Counted from the first letter of the stretch, positions 1 to 9,471 are shown. The stretch: 64,000 nucleotides of DNA from Rouxiella badensis (GCA_026967495.1 CP114060.1:930001-994000), one strand, 5' to 3'. Notes: generated by a model from the letters alone, not told the origin. A program made the numbers and translations.

Positions 1-1
1 G

Positions 2-669
2 TTGGCTGCCAAAAAACGTCTGGCACGCCTGATGAATGACTATCAGGTGCCGCTGATTGAAGACGGGCTTTACGCCGAAATTCAGTTCGGCGCAACGCTC
101 TCTCCGGCGGTGAAATCGTTTGATAAAAACGGCTGGGTGCTTTTTTGCACCAGCTTTACCAAAACGCTGGCGCCTGATTTTCGTATTGGCTGGATAGCCG
201 GCGGACGCTTTGGCGAAAAACTGCGTCAGCTCAAGGCGGTGTCTTCTATGTCTGAGTCGGTGTTGCTGTCGGAAACGTTAGCGGTATTTTTAGAGTCTGG
301 CGGTTTTGACCATCATCTTAGAAGCTTGAGAAGGCGCTATGCCGCACAAATCGATGAGGCGAAATCACTGATTATGCGTTATTTCCCACAGGGCACGCGG
401 GCGACACAGCCGAAAGGTGGGTTCGTTTTTGGGTTGATTTACCCCCCGCCGTTGATACGGTGAAGCTTTTTGACCTCCTGCTGATGGAGAAAATCTGCCT
501 CACGCCCGGCACACTGTACTCACCGAGTGGGCGCTATCGCAACGCGCTGCGTTTGTCATGCTGTTATCCGTTTGATGCGCGCTATACCGACGCGCTGGCA
601 CGGGTAGGGCGGCGAGCCTGTGAGATAAGTGGATTACCGCCCGGCATCGTTACACAGGCTGCTGAATAG
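2..669 (+). CDS. MocR-type PLP aminotransferase/regulator, C-terminal part (cut by window start, one frame break)
   Basis: About 222 residues of a fold-type I PLP-dependent aminotransferase are visible; the protein enters from outside the window. The PLP lysine lies in SFTKTLAPDFRIGW (lysine about residue 54 of the visible part), and EDGLYAE and the late ALRLSCCYPF arginine region fit the aminotransferase half of MocR-type GntR regulators such as E. coli YdcR. The DNA-binding winged helix would lie upstream, so regulator versus plain aminotransferase cannot be decided here. The frame breaks at the T5 run 426-430: one extra T joins GGFVF to WVDLPPAVD and on to KLFDLLL. Probably a sequencing error. 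Family certain, exact role unknown. Confidence 0.75.
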
Positions 670-758
670 ACAACTTCCTGTTACACTAGAGGTTGAATTC
701 AATTTTAGTCGTCCTGCCCCGCAATCTCGCGGCGCCTGATGGCATACGGGTTAGCGAA

Positions 759-1121
759 ATGATCGAAAAAGAAAAAGCAGAGATTAAACGTCTTAGCGAT
801 ATGCTCGATGCACTGAATCACAAAGATGCGACCGTTATTCAGCAAGGCGTGACCGAGCTGATAGACCAGCACATGAAAGAAAAAGAGAAGCTGGCGGCTG
901 AAATCGAGCGTCTGCGTAGCGTTAAAGAGGTCAAGCTGAGCGCCGAAGCGCAGAAGCTGGCACAACTGCCGTTCCGTCGTGAAATCACCAAGAAAGAGCA
1001 GGCCGATATGGGCACGCTGAAGAAAGCCGTTCGCGGTATCGTGGTGGTTCACCCGATGACGGCGTTGGGCCGTGAGATGGGTTTGAAAACAGTGACAGGC
1101 TTCGCTAAAAAAGAGTTTTGA
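759..1121 (+). CDS. yibL: YibL family ribosome-associated protein
   Basis: A 120-residue, highly charged, largely helical protein with the family signature EITKKEQADMGTLKKAVRG followed by VVVHPMTALGREMGL near the C-terminus. Length and sequence match E. coli YibL (120 aa), which is known only as a protein co-sedimenting with ribosomes. The ATG at 759 gives MIEKEKAEIKRLSD, aligning with the E. coli start; the reading frame remains open upstream to a TTG at 693, but those residues are not conserved. A strong hairpin with T tract follows directly. Role beyond ribosome association is not established. Confidence 0.9.
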   Translation: MIEKEKAEIKRLSDMLDALNHKDATVIQQGVTELIDQHMKEKEKLAAEIERLRSVKEVKLSAEAQKLAQLPFRREITKKEQADMGTLKKAVRGIVVVHPMTALGREMGLKTVTGFAKKEF

Positions 1122-1141
1122 TATTCGACCTTTTTAAGCTT

Positions 1142-1178
1142 AAAAAAAACCGACGAAGCAAGCTTCGTCGGTTTTTTT
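1142..1178. terminator. bidirectional rho-independent terminator (yibL / sodA)
   Basis: A perfect 10-bp stem CCGACGAAGC / GCTTCGTCGG with a 2-nt loop (1150-1171), flanked by A8 on the left and T7 on the right. It can end both yibL (plus) and sodA (minus), which converge here. Confidence 0.9.
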
Positions 1179-1217
1179 ATGGCTTTTTTCCGGATTCTAA
1201 AACCCGGAAAAGAAGGC

Positions 1218-1838
1218 TTATTTAGCGGCTGCGAAGTTCTCAGCGGCTACGTCCCAGTTAACCACATCCCAGAATGCTTTGATGTAGTCAGGGCGTTTGT
1301 TCTGATATTTCAGATAGTAAGCGTGTTCCCAAACGTCCAGACCCACGATTGGAGTACCTGATGCGCCAGAGATTGCTTCGCCTAACAGTGGGCTGTCCTG
1401 GTTAGCAGTAGAAACTACAGCCAGTTTGCCGTCTTTCTTAACCAGCCAAGCCCAGCCAGAACCGAAACGGGTTGCTGCAGCTTTCTCAAAGGCTTCTTTG
1501 AAAGCGTCAACGCTGCCGAAGTCACGTTCGATAGCGGCTTTCAGTTCGCCCTGCAGGGTGGTGCCCTTTTTCAGGCCTTTCCAGAAGAAGCTGTGGTTAG
1601 CGTGGCCGCCTGCGTTGTTACGCAGAACCGTTTTCTTGTCAGCTGGTACTTTATCAAAGTTCAGCAGCAGCTCTTCAACCGGCAGCTTTGCCAGTTCTGG
1701 CAGGCTTTCCAACGCTGCGTTAGCGTTGTTTACATAAGTCTGGTGGTGTTTAGTGTGATGGATTTCCATCGTTTCTTTGTCGAAATGCGGCTCAAGTGCG
1801 TCGTACGCGTAAGGCAGGGATGGTAGTGAATAACTCAT
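1218..1838 (-). CDS. sodA: manganese superoxide dismutase
   Basis: Cytoplasmic Mn-dependent superoxide dismutase converting superoxide to hydrogen peroxide and oxygen. The start MSYSLPSLPYAYDALEPHFD at 1838 gives 206 aa, the length of E. coli SodA; an in-frame ATG 15 nt upstream is less likely. Metal ligands are visible: His in MEIHHTKHHQTY, His in NNAGGHANHSFFW, and Asp and His in the signature DVWEHAYYLKYQN. The residues around GSGWAWLV fit the Mn rather than the Fe enzyme. It is a single-gene unit with a Fur-like box upstream and a terminator shared with yibL. Confidence 0.97.
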   Translation of the reverse strand: MSYSLPSLPYAYDALEPHFDKETMEIHHTKHHQTYVNNANAALESLPELAKLPVEELLLNFDKVPADKKTVLRNNAGGHANHSFFWKGLKKGTTLQGELKAAIERDFGSVDAFKEAFEKAAATRFGSGWAWLVKKDGKLAVVSTANQDSPLLGEAISGASGTPIVGLDVWEHAYYLKYQNKRPDYIKAFWDVVNWDVAAENFAAAK

Positions 1839-1920
1839 GTTCATCAGCTCCATTTTTGTTGGGCAGTGCAGAGTAGTATGAGCACCGCGTAATCAGTGGG
1901 ATCATTATAGTTAATAAATT

Positions 1921-1939
1921 GATATTGAAAATGATTATC
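1921..1939 (-). promoter_or_regulatory. Fur box in the sodA promoter region
   Basis: GATATTGAAAATGATTATC matches the 19-bp Fur consensus GATAATGATAATCATTATC at 16 of 19 positions. It lies 83 nt upstream of the sodA start. E. coli sodA is known to be repressed by Fur, so iron control here is a direct inference from the site. Confidence 0.75.
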
Positions 1940-2108
1940 TATGCTCCGCACTTTGTGTGGGTATTACACAGCCCGCGTTATCCGTGGCTTAGAGCAAGAT
2001 TATCTAACTAACAGGGAAATTAGTCTAAGACCAGGCCGTTAACCTAACAGCAATAAGGTGGCACATTAACCCTGCTGCTTGTAATGCTATCAATCGACGG
2101 CTGCTTTA

Positions 2109-2939
2109 CTACACAACCAGTCGCTGCGGATGGCTATATACCGTGGCGCGCCCCGGTTTACTGAAGCCTACCAGCGTAAGATTACAGCGCTCGGCGACGT
2201 CTACCGCCAGCGAGGTCGCGGCCGACACGGCGAACAAAATTTCAATGCCGCACATCGCGGTCTTTTGCACCATTTCATAACTTGCACGGCTCGACACCAA
2301 CGCCGCACCGCACTGCCAAGAGGTTTCACGCGCCTTGATGCCCAACATTTTATCCAGCGCAACGTGACGGCCTACGTCCTCACAGCCGCCGAGCAGTTCA
2401 CCCTCTGGGTTTATCCAGGCTGCGGCGTGGGTGCAGCCGGTCAACTGGCCAACGGGCTGTATCGAATTTAGCTGCGCCAGTGCAGTGTCCAGATTGCTGA
2501 GCGAAAAAGTCTGCGTAAACGGCAGCGGCGCCAGCGGACGGAACAGGTCATCAAGTTGCTCGATGCCGCAAACGCCACAGCCGGTTCTGCCCGCCATCGC
2601 CCGGCGTCGTTCTTTGAGTCCAGAAAAACGGCGGCTCGACAGCTCTATATTGACCTCAATACCATGACAGTTTCGTGTCACGTCGAGGCCATAAATATCA
2701 CGCGCTGAATCAATAATCCCTTCCGAGAGAGAGAAACCCACGGCAAAGGCTTCGAGATCTTTCGGCGATGCCATCATCACTACGTGTGAAATACCGTTAT
2801 AAACCAGCGCAACCGGAACCTCTTCAGCCAGCCAGTCGGGCTGACTATCGGCCAGATTGCGACGTTGAATCACCTGACGCTGCTGCACGCCAACCTGAGT
2901 TTCCGCTACTGATGAGGCCTGTTTGGTGAGGTTATTCAA
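2109..2939 (-). CDS. fdhD: formate dehydrogenase accessory sulfurtransferase FdhD
   Basis: FdhD moves sulfur from IscS to the molybdenum cofactor before its insertion into formate dehydrogenases. The protein is 276 aa (E. coli 277). The sulfur-carrying CxxC is in AGRTGCGVCGIEQL near residue 120, and the conserved blocks EEVPVALVYNGISHVVMMAS, QPVGQLTGCTHAAAW, EDVGRHVALDK and SSRASYEM are present. The only start matching the family N-terminus is TTG at 2939; no ATG lies nearby in frame. Target formate dehydrogenases are not in this window. Divergent from yibF. Confidence 0.95.
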   Translation of the reverse strand: MNNLTKQASSVAETQVGVQQRQVIQRRNLADSQPDWLAEEVPVALVYNGISHVVMMASPKDLEAFAVGFSLSEGIIDSARDIYGLDVTRNCHGIEVNIELSSRRFSGLKERRRAMAGRTGCGVCGIEQLDDLFRPLAPLPFTQTFSLSNLDTALAQLNSIQPVGQLTGCTHAAAWINPEGELLGGCEDVGRHVALDKMLGIKARETSWQCGAALVSSRASYEMVQKTAMCGIEILFAVSAATSLAVDVAERCNLTLVGFSKPGRATVYSHPQRLVV

Positions 2940-3115
2940 GGTAATTTCCGATAGATTTATGAAGGATTCCGACTACGCATTAGGGTAGTCCTAACGGCTG
3001 AAAAATTGAATCTCAATCTGTGCCTATTGCTGGTAAAAAGCGGCCCGGCTGCTAATTTTATAAAAGATGGATGGCTATTTTTCGGCTTTCCCCGAACTTG
3101 AATAAGGAGGGTTTA

Positions 3116-3721
3116 ATGAAGTTGATCGGCAGCTATACCAGTCCTTATGTGCGTAAAATTTCGGTGATGCTGATTGAGAAAGGTATTTCGTTTGAGTTTG
3201 TAAACGATCCTCCGACCAGTGCAGGCAGTAAGGTGACGAATTTCAATCCCTTAGGGAAAGTTCCCGCGCTGGTGACCGAGGAAGGTGAGGTGTTTTATGA
3301 CTCACCCATTATCGTGCAATACATCGAGCTGCTTGGCGCTTCACCGACTTTACTGCCCCCGGAGCCTTTAGAGGCGCTGAGGGTGAAACAAATCGAGGCG
3401 CTGGCCGACGGGGTGACCGATGCCGCGGTGGCGTTAGTATTGGAAAACCGGCGTGAGGCGGCGCAGCGTAGCGAAGAGTGGATTATTCGCCAGCGTGGCA
3501 AGATACTGCGTGGGTTGGATCAGTTGGAAAAATACGCCAGTCAGCGTCATCTCTTAAATGGGGAAAGTCTCAACGTCGCCGATATCAGCGTTGCCTGCAT
3601 GCTCGGATACCTCAATTTTCGGCGCATTGCGCCCGGCTGGTGCGTTGAGCGCCCAACGCTCATCAAGCTGGTCGAGCGGCTGTTTCAGCGCGAGAGTTTT
3701 GCCAGAACCACCCCGCCTTGA
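3116..3721 (+). CDS. yibF: glutathione S-transferase family protein YibF
   Basis: Cytoplasmic GST-fold protein, 201 aa (E. coli YibF 202). N-terminal thioredoxin-like domain with MKLIGSYTSPYVRKISV and the cis-Pro/glutathione site GKVPALVTEEGEVFYDSPII, then the all-helical C-terminal domain ending ERLFQRESFARTTPP. The ATG at 3116 follows AAGGAGG (3104-3110) and is clearly preferred over an upstream in-frame ATG at 3071. The physiological substrate of YibF is unknown. Monocistronic, ending in a GC-rich hairpin. Confidence 0.93.
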   Translation: MKLIGSYTSPYVRKISVMLIEKGISFEFVNDPPTSAGSKVTNFNPLGKVPALVTEEGEVFYDSPIIVQYIELLGASPTLLPPEPLEALRVKQIEALADGVTDAAVALVLENRREAAQRSEEWIIRQRGKILRGLDQLEKYASQRHLLNGESLNVADISVACMLGYLNFRRIAPGWCVERPTLIKLVERLFQRESFARTTPP

Positions 3722-3728
3722 ATGTCTT

Positions 3729-3758
3729 CCTTCCCCCACGCGTTGAAGTGGGGGAAGG
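3729..3758. terminator. GC-rich hairpin between convergent yibF and mdfA
   Basis: Perfect 11-bp stem CCTTCCCCCAC / GTGGGGGAAGG with an 8-nt loop, placed between two converging genes. No long T tract follows on either strand, so it may be a weak or mRNA-stabilising terminator. Confidence 0.6.
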
Positions 3759-3774
3759 CCGGACTCATCACTGC

Positions 3775-5010
3775 TTAGACCGCAGCGCCGTTAACCACCG
3801 GGCGGCGTTTACGGATGAATACCGCCACCAGTGAAAGCCACAGCAGGCCGCTTATCAGGTTGAAGATATTAAATAATCCGCTGCCACCGCTGAGGTAGGC
3901 CACTTTCGCCAACTCAATGCCCAAGGTGAAGACCATCATACTGATCATCCCCATGGCTGCAGAAACCGTGCCTTTGCTCATGTCGCTCGAGAACAGCGTC
4001 AGGCGATATAAACCGGCGTTAGCGATGCCGATACCGAAGGCATAAAGGCTTAGCCCGGCGGTCATCCACAGGTAGGCATGGCCGGATAAAAACGTCACAA
4101 TCGCCGCGATAAACAGGCCGGCAACCATCGGGACGGCACCCAGCTTGATAAGCTGCTCAACGCTGCGTTTGCCGGTCAGCTTCGCGAGCGTGATGTTGCC
4201 AATAATCAGTGCGCCAAAGACGGGAACCTGAAGCACGCCATACTCAAGCGCGGACAGCCCCTCACCGCTGATAAGGATCACCGGAGACTGCGCAATCCAC
4301 GCCAGTAAAGGCAGGCTGGCAAAGCCAATCGCCAGTGCGCCACACAGGAAAGGACGGTTTTTCAGCACGATTTTGTAATCGTGCAGCAGGCCTTTTACCG
4401 ACAGTTTCTCGCCAATGCGTGATGCGGTTTCGGGCATTGCCTTGTGCAGGCCCCAAAACGCGATACTCGCCAGCACGGCAAAAATCACGAACATCAGCTG
4501 CCAGGGCGCATATTGAATCATCGCCGCTCCGGCCAGGGGGCCAAGCAGCGGGGCGGCGAGTGCCACATTCGCCATCAGCGCAGTAATGCGAATACAGACC
4601 GACTCTTCAAAAGACTCCTGAATCGTGGCGTAGCCAACCGCGCCGATAAAGCACAGGCTTATCCCCTGGAAGAAGCGGATAACCATAAATTGTTCTATGG
4701 TTTGGGCAAACAAGATAGCCAGACAGCTCAGCACGAAGAATCCGACTCCGGCCAGCATCACCGGACGACGCCCACGGCGGTCTGACAGTGGCCCAAGCAG
4801 CCATTGCAGGAACATGCCGCCTGCGAGGTAGGCGGTCATTGAGGTCGGCACCCAGTCTTCGCTGGCATTGAAGTTAGCCACAACGGCCAGCATGCCGGGC
4901 TGAATCATATCGTTGGCGATATAAGTCGCAAACTCAAACAGTACCAGGCACAGAGGAAAAAGCAGTGCCTGCCGACCCAAGAGGGACGCAGTATTCGGAG
5001 TGTTATGCAT
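3775..5010 (-). CDS. mdfA: multidrug MFS transporter MdfA
   Basis: Inner-membrane drug/proton antiporter of the DHA1 major facilitator family, 411 aa with 12 predicted helices (E. coli MdfA 410 aa). The residues that define MdfA are present: Glu26 and Asp34 in the first helix (LCLVLFEFATYIANDM), Arg112 in helix 4 (RFFQGISLCF), motif A GPLSDRRGRRPVML and motif C GPLAGA. The alignment to E. coli MdfA is gap-free through Arg112. It is monocistronic and divergent from wecH across a 245-nt spacer. Substrate range is inferred from the family (lipophilic cations, chloramphenicol). Confidence 0.93.
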   Translation of the reverse strand: MHNTPNTASLLGRQALLFPLCLVLFEFATYIANDMIQPGMLAVVANFNASEDWVPTSMTAYLAGGMFLQWLLGPLSDRRGRRPVMLAGVGFFVLSCLAILFAQTIEQFMVIRFFQGISLCFIGAVGYATIQESFEESVCIRITALMANVALAAPLLGPLAGAAMIQYAPWQLMFVIFAVLASIAFWGLHKAMPETASRIGEKLSVKGLLHDYKIVLKNRPFLCGALAIGFASLPLLAWIAQSPVILISGEGLSALEYGVLQVPVFGALIIGNITLAKLTGKRSVEQLIKLGAVPMVAGLFIAAIVTFLSGHAYLWMTAGLSLYAFGIGIANAGLYRLTLFSSDMSKGTVSAAMGMISMMVFTLGIELAKVAYLSGGSGLFNIFNLISGLLWLSLVAVFIRKRRPVVNGAAV

Positions 5011-5255
5011 AATAAGTTCACAAAAAGGGTGCTAATTTACTGATTATTAGCAGCAAAAAGGGACGTTCCGGGCGGAATAGCGCAAGCGGAGTCAGTAATT
5101 GCGGACATTCTGCCGATTATTTGAGCAAATGGCAACGATCTTTCCGCCGATTAGCACAATCTGAGAGTGATTGTTTAGTGCTATAGATAATAAATAGTCG
5201 ATTAAGCTGCCATAAACAGGCATAAAGTTAAAAATAATTAAGGAAAGAGCCTGAG

Positions 5256-6251
5256 ATGAGCCAAAAAATAGTCTGGATTGATAATCTCCGTGCACTGGCC
5301 TGTGTCATGGTGGTGATTATTCACGCTACCAGCTTTCAAGTCGTTAATTTCAGCGCAATCGATACCCCCGCCTGGTGGTTTGCCAATGCACTAGACTCCC
5401 TGTCTCGCGCGTCGGTGCCGATATTTTTCATGATTTCCGGTGCGCTGTTCTGGGGCGAGAAGAGCGCAAAGCCACGCCATTTTTTACGCATCGGTCTTTG
5501 CCTGCTTTTTTATAGCGCGGTGTCGTTACTCTACATCCTGATTATGACAAAAATAGGTTTTTGGCCCTCATTCGCCCATATCCTGCAGAAGCCGGTGTTT
5601 TTTCATCTTTGGTTTTTCTACGCAATAGGGCTGATATACCTGCTTTCGCCCTTTATTCAGGTCAAAAAGGTGCCCTTGCCTATGCTGTTGATTACCGCGG
5701 TTGTGGCCGGTGTGCTGGCTAATCCTCAGCTACCTGCATTTAATCTGGGCGGTTTTCACCTGCTTCCGCTGAATCTCTATATCACCGGCGATGCCTTTTA
5801 TTATCTGCTGTATGCGCTTTTGGGACGCGCACTGGCGACGCTGGAAATGGATAAACGTTGGCAGGGTTGGGTGGCAGGAGGCATGTTTCTGGCAAGCTGC
5901 GCCTTGATTGCCCTTGGCACGCAGGCGCAGTCGACCCATAACCAAAATTTTGCTGAGACATACTATGTCTATTGCGGTCCACTGGTGTTTATCGCGGCGT
6001 TGTCGCTGTTTGTCTGGGGCAAGCAGGTGCTGGCAACGGTGTCGTCGTCGGTGATGGCGATGATTTCACGCCACTCACTGGCCATTTATGGTTTTCACGC
6101 GCTGGTCATTATCTGCCTACGCGGCAAGCATCTTGATTTTCCACAGTTCCCGCTGCTCAACATGCTTTATCTTTTCGCCTGTGGTTTGGGCGGTGGCCTG
6201 CTGCTGGGGTTGTTGTTGCAACGCGTCGACGGCCGACGCTGGGTAAGCTGA
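5256..6251 (+). CDS. wecH: O-acetyltransferase WecH (acyltransferase 3 family)
   Basis: Integral membrane acyltransferase-3 protein, 331 aa, the same length as E. coli WecH (YiaH), which O-acetylates enterobacterial common antigen. Catalytic His lies in the first block WIDNLRALACVMVVIIHAT; RHFLRIGLCLLFYS, YCGPLVFI and ISRHSLAIYGFHALVI match WecH. About ten membrane helices. AGGA at 5241 supports the ATG at 5256. The other ECA genes are not in the window, so the acceptor is inferred from similarity. Confidence 0.88.
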   Translation: MSQKIVWIDNLRALACVMVVIIHATSFQVVNFSAIDTPAWWFANALDSLSRASVPIFFMISGALFWGEKSAKPRHFLRIGLCLLFYSAVSLLYILIMTKIGFWPSFAHILQKPVFFHLWFFYAIGLIYLLSPFIQVKKVPLPMLLITAVVAGVLANPQLPAFNLGGFHLLPLNLYITGDAFYYLLYALLGRALATLEMDKRWQGWVAGGMFLASCALIALGTQAQSTHNQNFAETYYVYCGPLVFIAALSLFVWGKQVLATVSSSVMAMISRHSLAIYGFHALVIICLRGKHLDFPQFPLLNMLYLFACGLGGGLLLGLLLQRVDGRRWVS

Positions 6252-6253
6252 AC

Positions 6254-7173
6254 CTAACTCTGCTGCCAGCGCTGCAGGGCGCGACGAAGCTGCCGTCCTG
6301 AAGAAAATCCGGCGGCGAGCGCGGCCTTTTCCAGCCCAAACCCCTGCTGCATGCGCTGTCTGGCGACCGCGATGCGCAGCTGTTCGTGGTAGTCTCGCAC
6401 GCTAATGCCCAGATATTGGCGGAACAGTCGGGTGAGGTGCCTGCTGCTAATATGCGCCTTTGCCGCAATGTCCTCTACCTGCCAGGCAGATTCCGGATCG
6501 GCAGAAATTACGTTTTGTGCCCGATGAATCGCTGGATGCAGATGGTTGCGGTGCTGTAGCCAGGGTGAAAGCTGCGGGTCTTCACCGCCGCGGCGAAAAT
6601 AGACCACCATCTCACGGGCGACGTCCAACGCGGCCTGTGGCCCGTGATGACGGGTGATGAGATACAGCGCCAGATCGATGCCTGCGGTGATACCTGCACT
6701 GGTTAATATGCTGCGATCTTCAACAAAAATGCGATTATCTTTCACTAATGCGGCGGGAACCTGCTGACGAAGTCGAGGGATAACCTCATGATGCGAGGTA
6801 CATTGATATCCGTCGAGCAAGCCAGCCATACCCGCCAGTAAACTCCCTGAACAGATGCAGACCAGCTGCAATCTCGCGCCTTCAATCGCGGTTTTTTGGG
6901 TCTTTAACCAGTCACGAACGGCCTGTGCGGGGGCGTATCAAACTGTGTCTGCGAGTTGCTGACGCCGGGAACGACGAGGATGCTGCCATCCGGCATATCG
7001 TCTGGCAGGGGTTTCAGGCGACTCACCACCAGCCCGGTGGTGAGTTCAACCTCTTGCAGTGGGCTAATGTAATGCAGTCTGAACTGGCCGCTCAGGCGCA
7101 GGGTTTCTGCCGGACCGGTAAGGTCCAGCGCCAATGCGCCGGGCAGTGTCACAAAGAAAACATCGCGCTGCAT
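6254..7173 (-). CDS. GlxA/FtrA-type AraC-family regulator with DJ-1/PfpI domain (frame break)
   Basis: Transcriptional regulator of about 306 aa once repaired: an N-terminal DJ-1/PfpI (class I glutamine amidotransferase-like) domain beginning MQRDVFFVTLPGALALDLTGP and containing VCICSGSLLAG, then a C-terminal AraC double helix-turn-helix (VEDIAAKAHISSRHLTRLF and AALAAGFSSGRQLRRAL). One G is missing from the G5 run at 6929-6933; adding it joins TQFDTPP to AQAVRDWLKTQK. It starts 1 nt after the stop of the isochorismatase-like gene, with the ribosome site inside that gene, so the two are translationally coupled. Effector and targets unknown; its operon partner is a likely target. Confidence 0.85.
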
Positions 7174-7174
7174 A

Positions 7175-8203
7175 TCACTCCAGATTAATCGTTAACTGCT
7201 GTTGCAAATAGGCGGCGACGTCCGGCTGCTTCTGCAGCAACGTTGCGACAAACGCATCGCGCTCAAAGGCCATGACTTGCATATCCCAGACGCAGAACGA
7301 TTCGTTTAACGCCTCGCGCCATTGGCCGTTTTCGGTCACCCAAATTTTCATTCGTAGCTCGTTTTCGTTGTCCCACCAACCGACCACCAGATAATCCATG
7401 GTTTTACCGCGATGTTCCAGCATCCAGCCCACGCCCGGACGATCGGCGGTGGTGGCCTGCGGCGGAAGCCAGCTGGCGACGCGGGTGTAGGCGCGTTCAA
7501 AAATGTCGGCGGGCGAGGTTGTCCCTGCAAATTCAATGGCGTAGCGCTTGAGCTGCCAGCCTTCATGATGCCAGACGGGCAGCGGCGCAATGCGACGGCC
7601 GAGATAGGGTTTCGGCTGCCAACTGACGTCGGAAGAGGTCGTCACGGTCGACTCTGCGCGATTATCAAGCTCGTTTAACGCACCGTCAACGTTGGTCACG
7701 TGAGCAAAACGGTCGGTTAGCACCAGTTCGGTACGGAGCTTAATCTCATCGCTGCTCAGCGTCAGGCCTGAAGAATGCGTCATCGGGAAGGTCAGCGTGG
7801 CCTCAGTCACGAAGGTCACGTCAAACCCCAGATCCGAGGCGACGCGCGCGGTGGTCTCGCAGCACTGCTCGGTGCGCATTCCACTGATAACAAGATGATT
7901 TATCTGACGATCGCGCAGCCAGACATCCAGGCCCGACTCGGTAAGCGCATTGTGCACGTGTTTATAGATGCGCACTTCAGGCTCATGACTGAGGAAAGAC
8001 ATTGGTGTGACGAATCCAGACTCGAGGGCGAAAGGTCCCTGACTGACGTGAAAAATATCAACCAACGGCACGTTGCGGCTCTGACAGCCATCAATGAGAC
8101 GCGTAAGCGCCTGCCTGAAGGCGGGGAAATCTTCCTGTTGCCAGAAATCTTTTTGTTCGAAAGAACGCTGTACGTCGACGATCAGTAATGCACTGTGAGA
8201 CAT
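7175..8203 (-). CDS. isochorismatase-like cysteine hydrolase with an extra C-terminal domain
   Basis: 342 aa. Residues 1-180 are a cysteine hydrolase of the isochorismatase superfamily: Asp10 in LLIVDVQRSF, Lys in IYKHVHNALTES and the nucleophile Cys in GMRTEQCCETTAR form the expected D-K-C triad. Residues about 205-342 are a second compact domain rich in Trp and Asp (VGWMLEHRGK, YLVVGWWDNENEL) that I do not recognise as a named family. Start at 8203 follows GAGGAGGG. It is followed immediately by the GlxA-type regulator. Substrate unknown; such hydrolases usually cleave amides or vinyl ethers. Confidence 0.8.
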   Translation of the reverse strand: MSHSALLIVDVQRSFEQKDFWQQEDFPAFRQALTRLIDGCQSRNVPLVDIFHVSQGPFALESGFVTPMSFLSHEPEVRIYKHVHNALTESGLDVWLRDRQINHLVISGMRTEQCCETTARVASDLGFDVTFVTEATLTFPMTHSSGLTLSSDEIKLRTELVLTDRFAHVTNVDGALNELDNRAESTVTTSSDVSWQPKPYLGRRIAPLPVWHHEGWQLKRYAIEFAGTTSPADIFERAYTRVASWLPPQATTADRPGVGWMLEHRGKTMDYLVVGWWDNENELRMKIWVTENGQWREALNESFCVWDMQVMAFERDAFVATLLQKQPDVAAYLQQQLTINLE

Positions 8204-8298
8204 TTTCGGCCCTCCTCTTTTCGGTATAACGCCATATTGCGCGCTGTTCGAAAGGTGAGGAAGGCCAAAAACGGACATGAGGGTGTCTGTGTGGGACG

Positions 8299-9329
8299 TT
8301 AGAACACCAGCTGCACTTTCGCGGCCTTGGTTTTATCAGCTGCAAATTCGAGTGCGGTGGTCAGCTCGTCCTGCGGATACTCGCCCGACAGCAGCGGCAT
8401 CGGATCGATAACCTTGTTTGCCAGCCATTCGACGGCAGTCACGAACTCTTCGGTAAAGCGGAAGCTGCCGACCCATTTAATCTCTTTGGCTATCAGCATC
8501 ATCATTGGGAAATCAGGGATGGCGCCGCCCATGCCCACTTGCACCAGCGTACCCTTGGCGCGCGTCACTTCCAGACAGCGGCGAATAGAGGAGTGATGGC
8601 CAGAGGCATCGAATGAAATATCAAAATAGCCTTTCTGCTCCAGGTAAGGCGAGAAGTCACCGCTCGCGGCATGCAGCGTTTTGGTGGCACCCATCGCGGT
8701 GACAATTTCCAGACAACGCTCACTGAGGTCGGTGCAGACCACTTCGGCAGCACCTTTGGCCTTGGCGGCCGCCGCGATAAGGCTACCTATCGGACCCACG
8801 CCTGAGACGAATACCGTCTTACCCTTTACGTCACCGGCCTGATTTACCGCGTGAATAGCCACAGCCAGTGGCTCGGCAAATACCATCAGCCTGTCGCTCA
8901 CGCTGTTGTCATAGGGAATACACTGGGCATTGTCGACGATTTTATACTGCGTGAAGGCGCCGTTGATGTGTGGGAAATACATCGCGCTGCCGAAGAACTT
9001 CATTGTTGTGCACTGATTTTCTTCACCGGCCAGGCAGTATTTACAGGTTTTGCACGGCTTACTCGGATTAAGTGCGACTTTTTGGCCCGGCTTGAGTGCT
9101 GCGCTGTCTGATTGCTCAACGACACCGACCACTTCATGGCCAAGCACCATCGCTTCGCGGACTTTAAAATCGCCCACGGCACCGTGTTCATAGTAATGCA
9201 GGTCTGAGCCGCAAATCCCGCCTCTCGTGACTTTGACCAGCGTACCGACCCCCTGATAATCCAGCTGCTGATTAACGACGGCGACGTCTTTTTCCCGGTG
9301 ACTACGCAAGATTTCGTTTCGATCTTCAT
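8299..9329 (-). CDS. idnD: L-idonate 5-dehydrogenase (frame break near start)
   Basis: Zinc-dependent medium-chain dehydrogenase that oxidises L-idonate to 5-keto-D-gluconate. Repaired length 343 aa, identical to E. coli IdnD. Catalytic zinc residues GGICGSDLHYYEHG and MVLGHEV, structural zinc cysteines PCKTCKYCLAGEENQC, and NAD-binding GVGPIGSLIAAAAKAKGA are visible. The true start MKIETKSCVVTGKK is at 9329; a missing A in the A5 run (plus-strand T5, 9289-9293) separates it from DVAVV. The other idn genes (idnO, idnT, idnR) are not adjacent, so this is an orphan or a related sugar-acid dehydrogenase. Confidence 0.88.
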
Positions 9330-9445
9330 GTGATTATTGCTCTTTATCTGGCTAATTATTGAATCAGTAAAGAGACTTTACGGGGGTAAAATGTGATCAC
9401 CGTCACTAAAATGCGTGTTACCTAATCCTGTTACTCATAACATGA

Positions 9446-9469
9446 AGGGCCTCAACTTTTTGAGGCCCT
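9446..9469. terminator. hairpin between benE-like gene and idnD
   Basis: Perfect 9-bp stem AGGGCCTCA / TGAGGCCCT with a 6-nt loop, just past the end of the minus-strand transporter gene. There is no long T tract on the minus strand, so its strength is uncertain. Confidence 0.55.
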
Positions 9470-9471
9470 GA

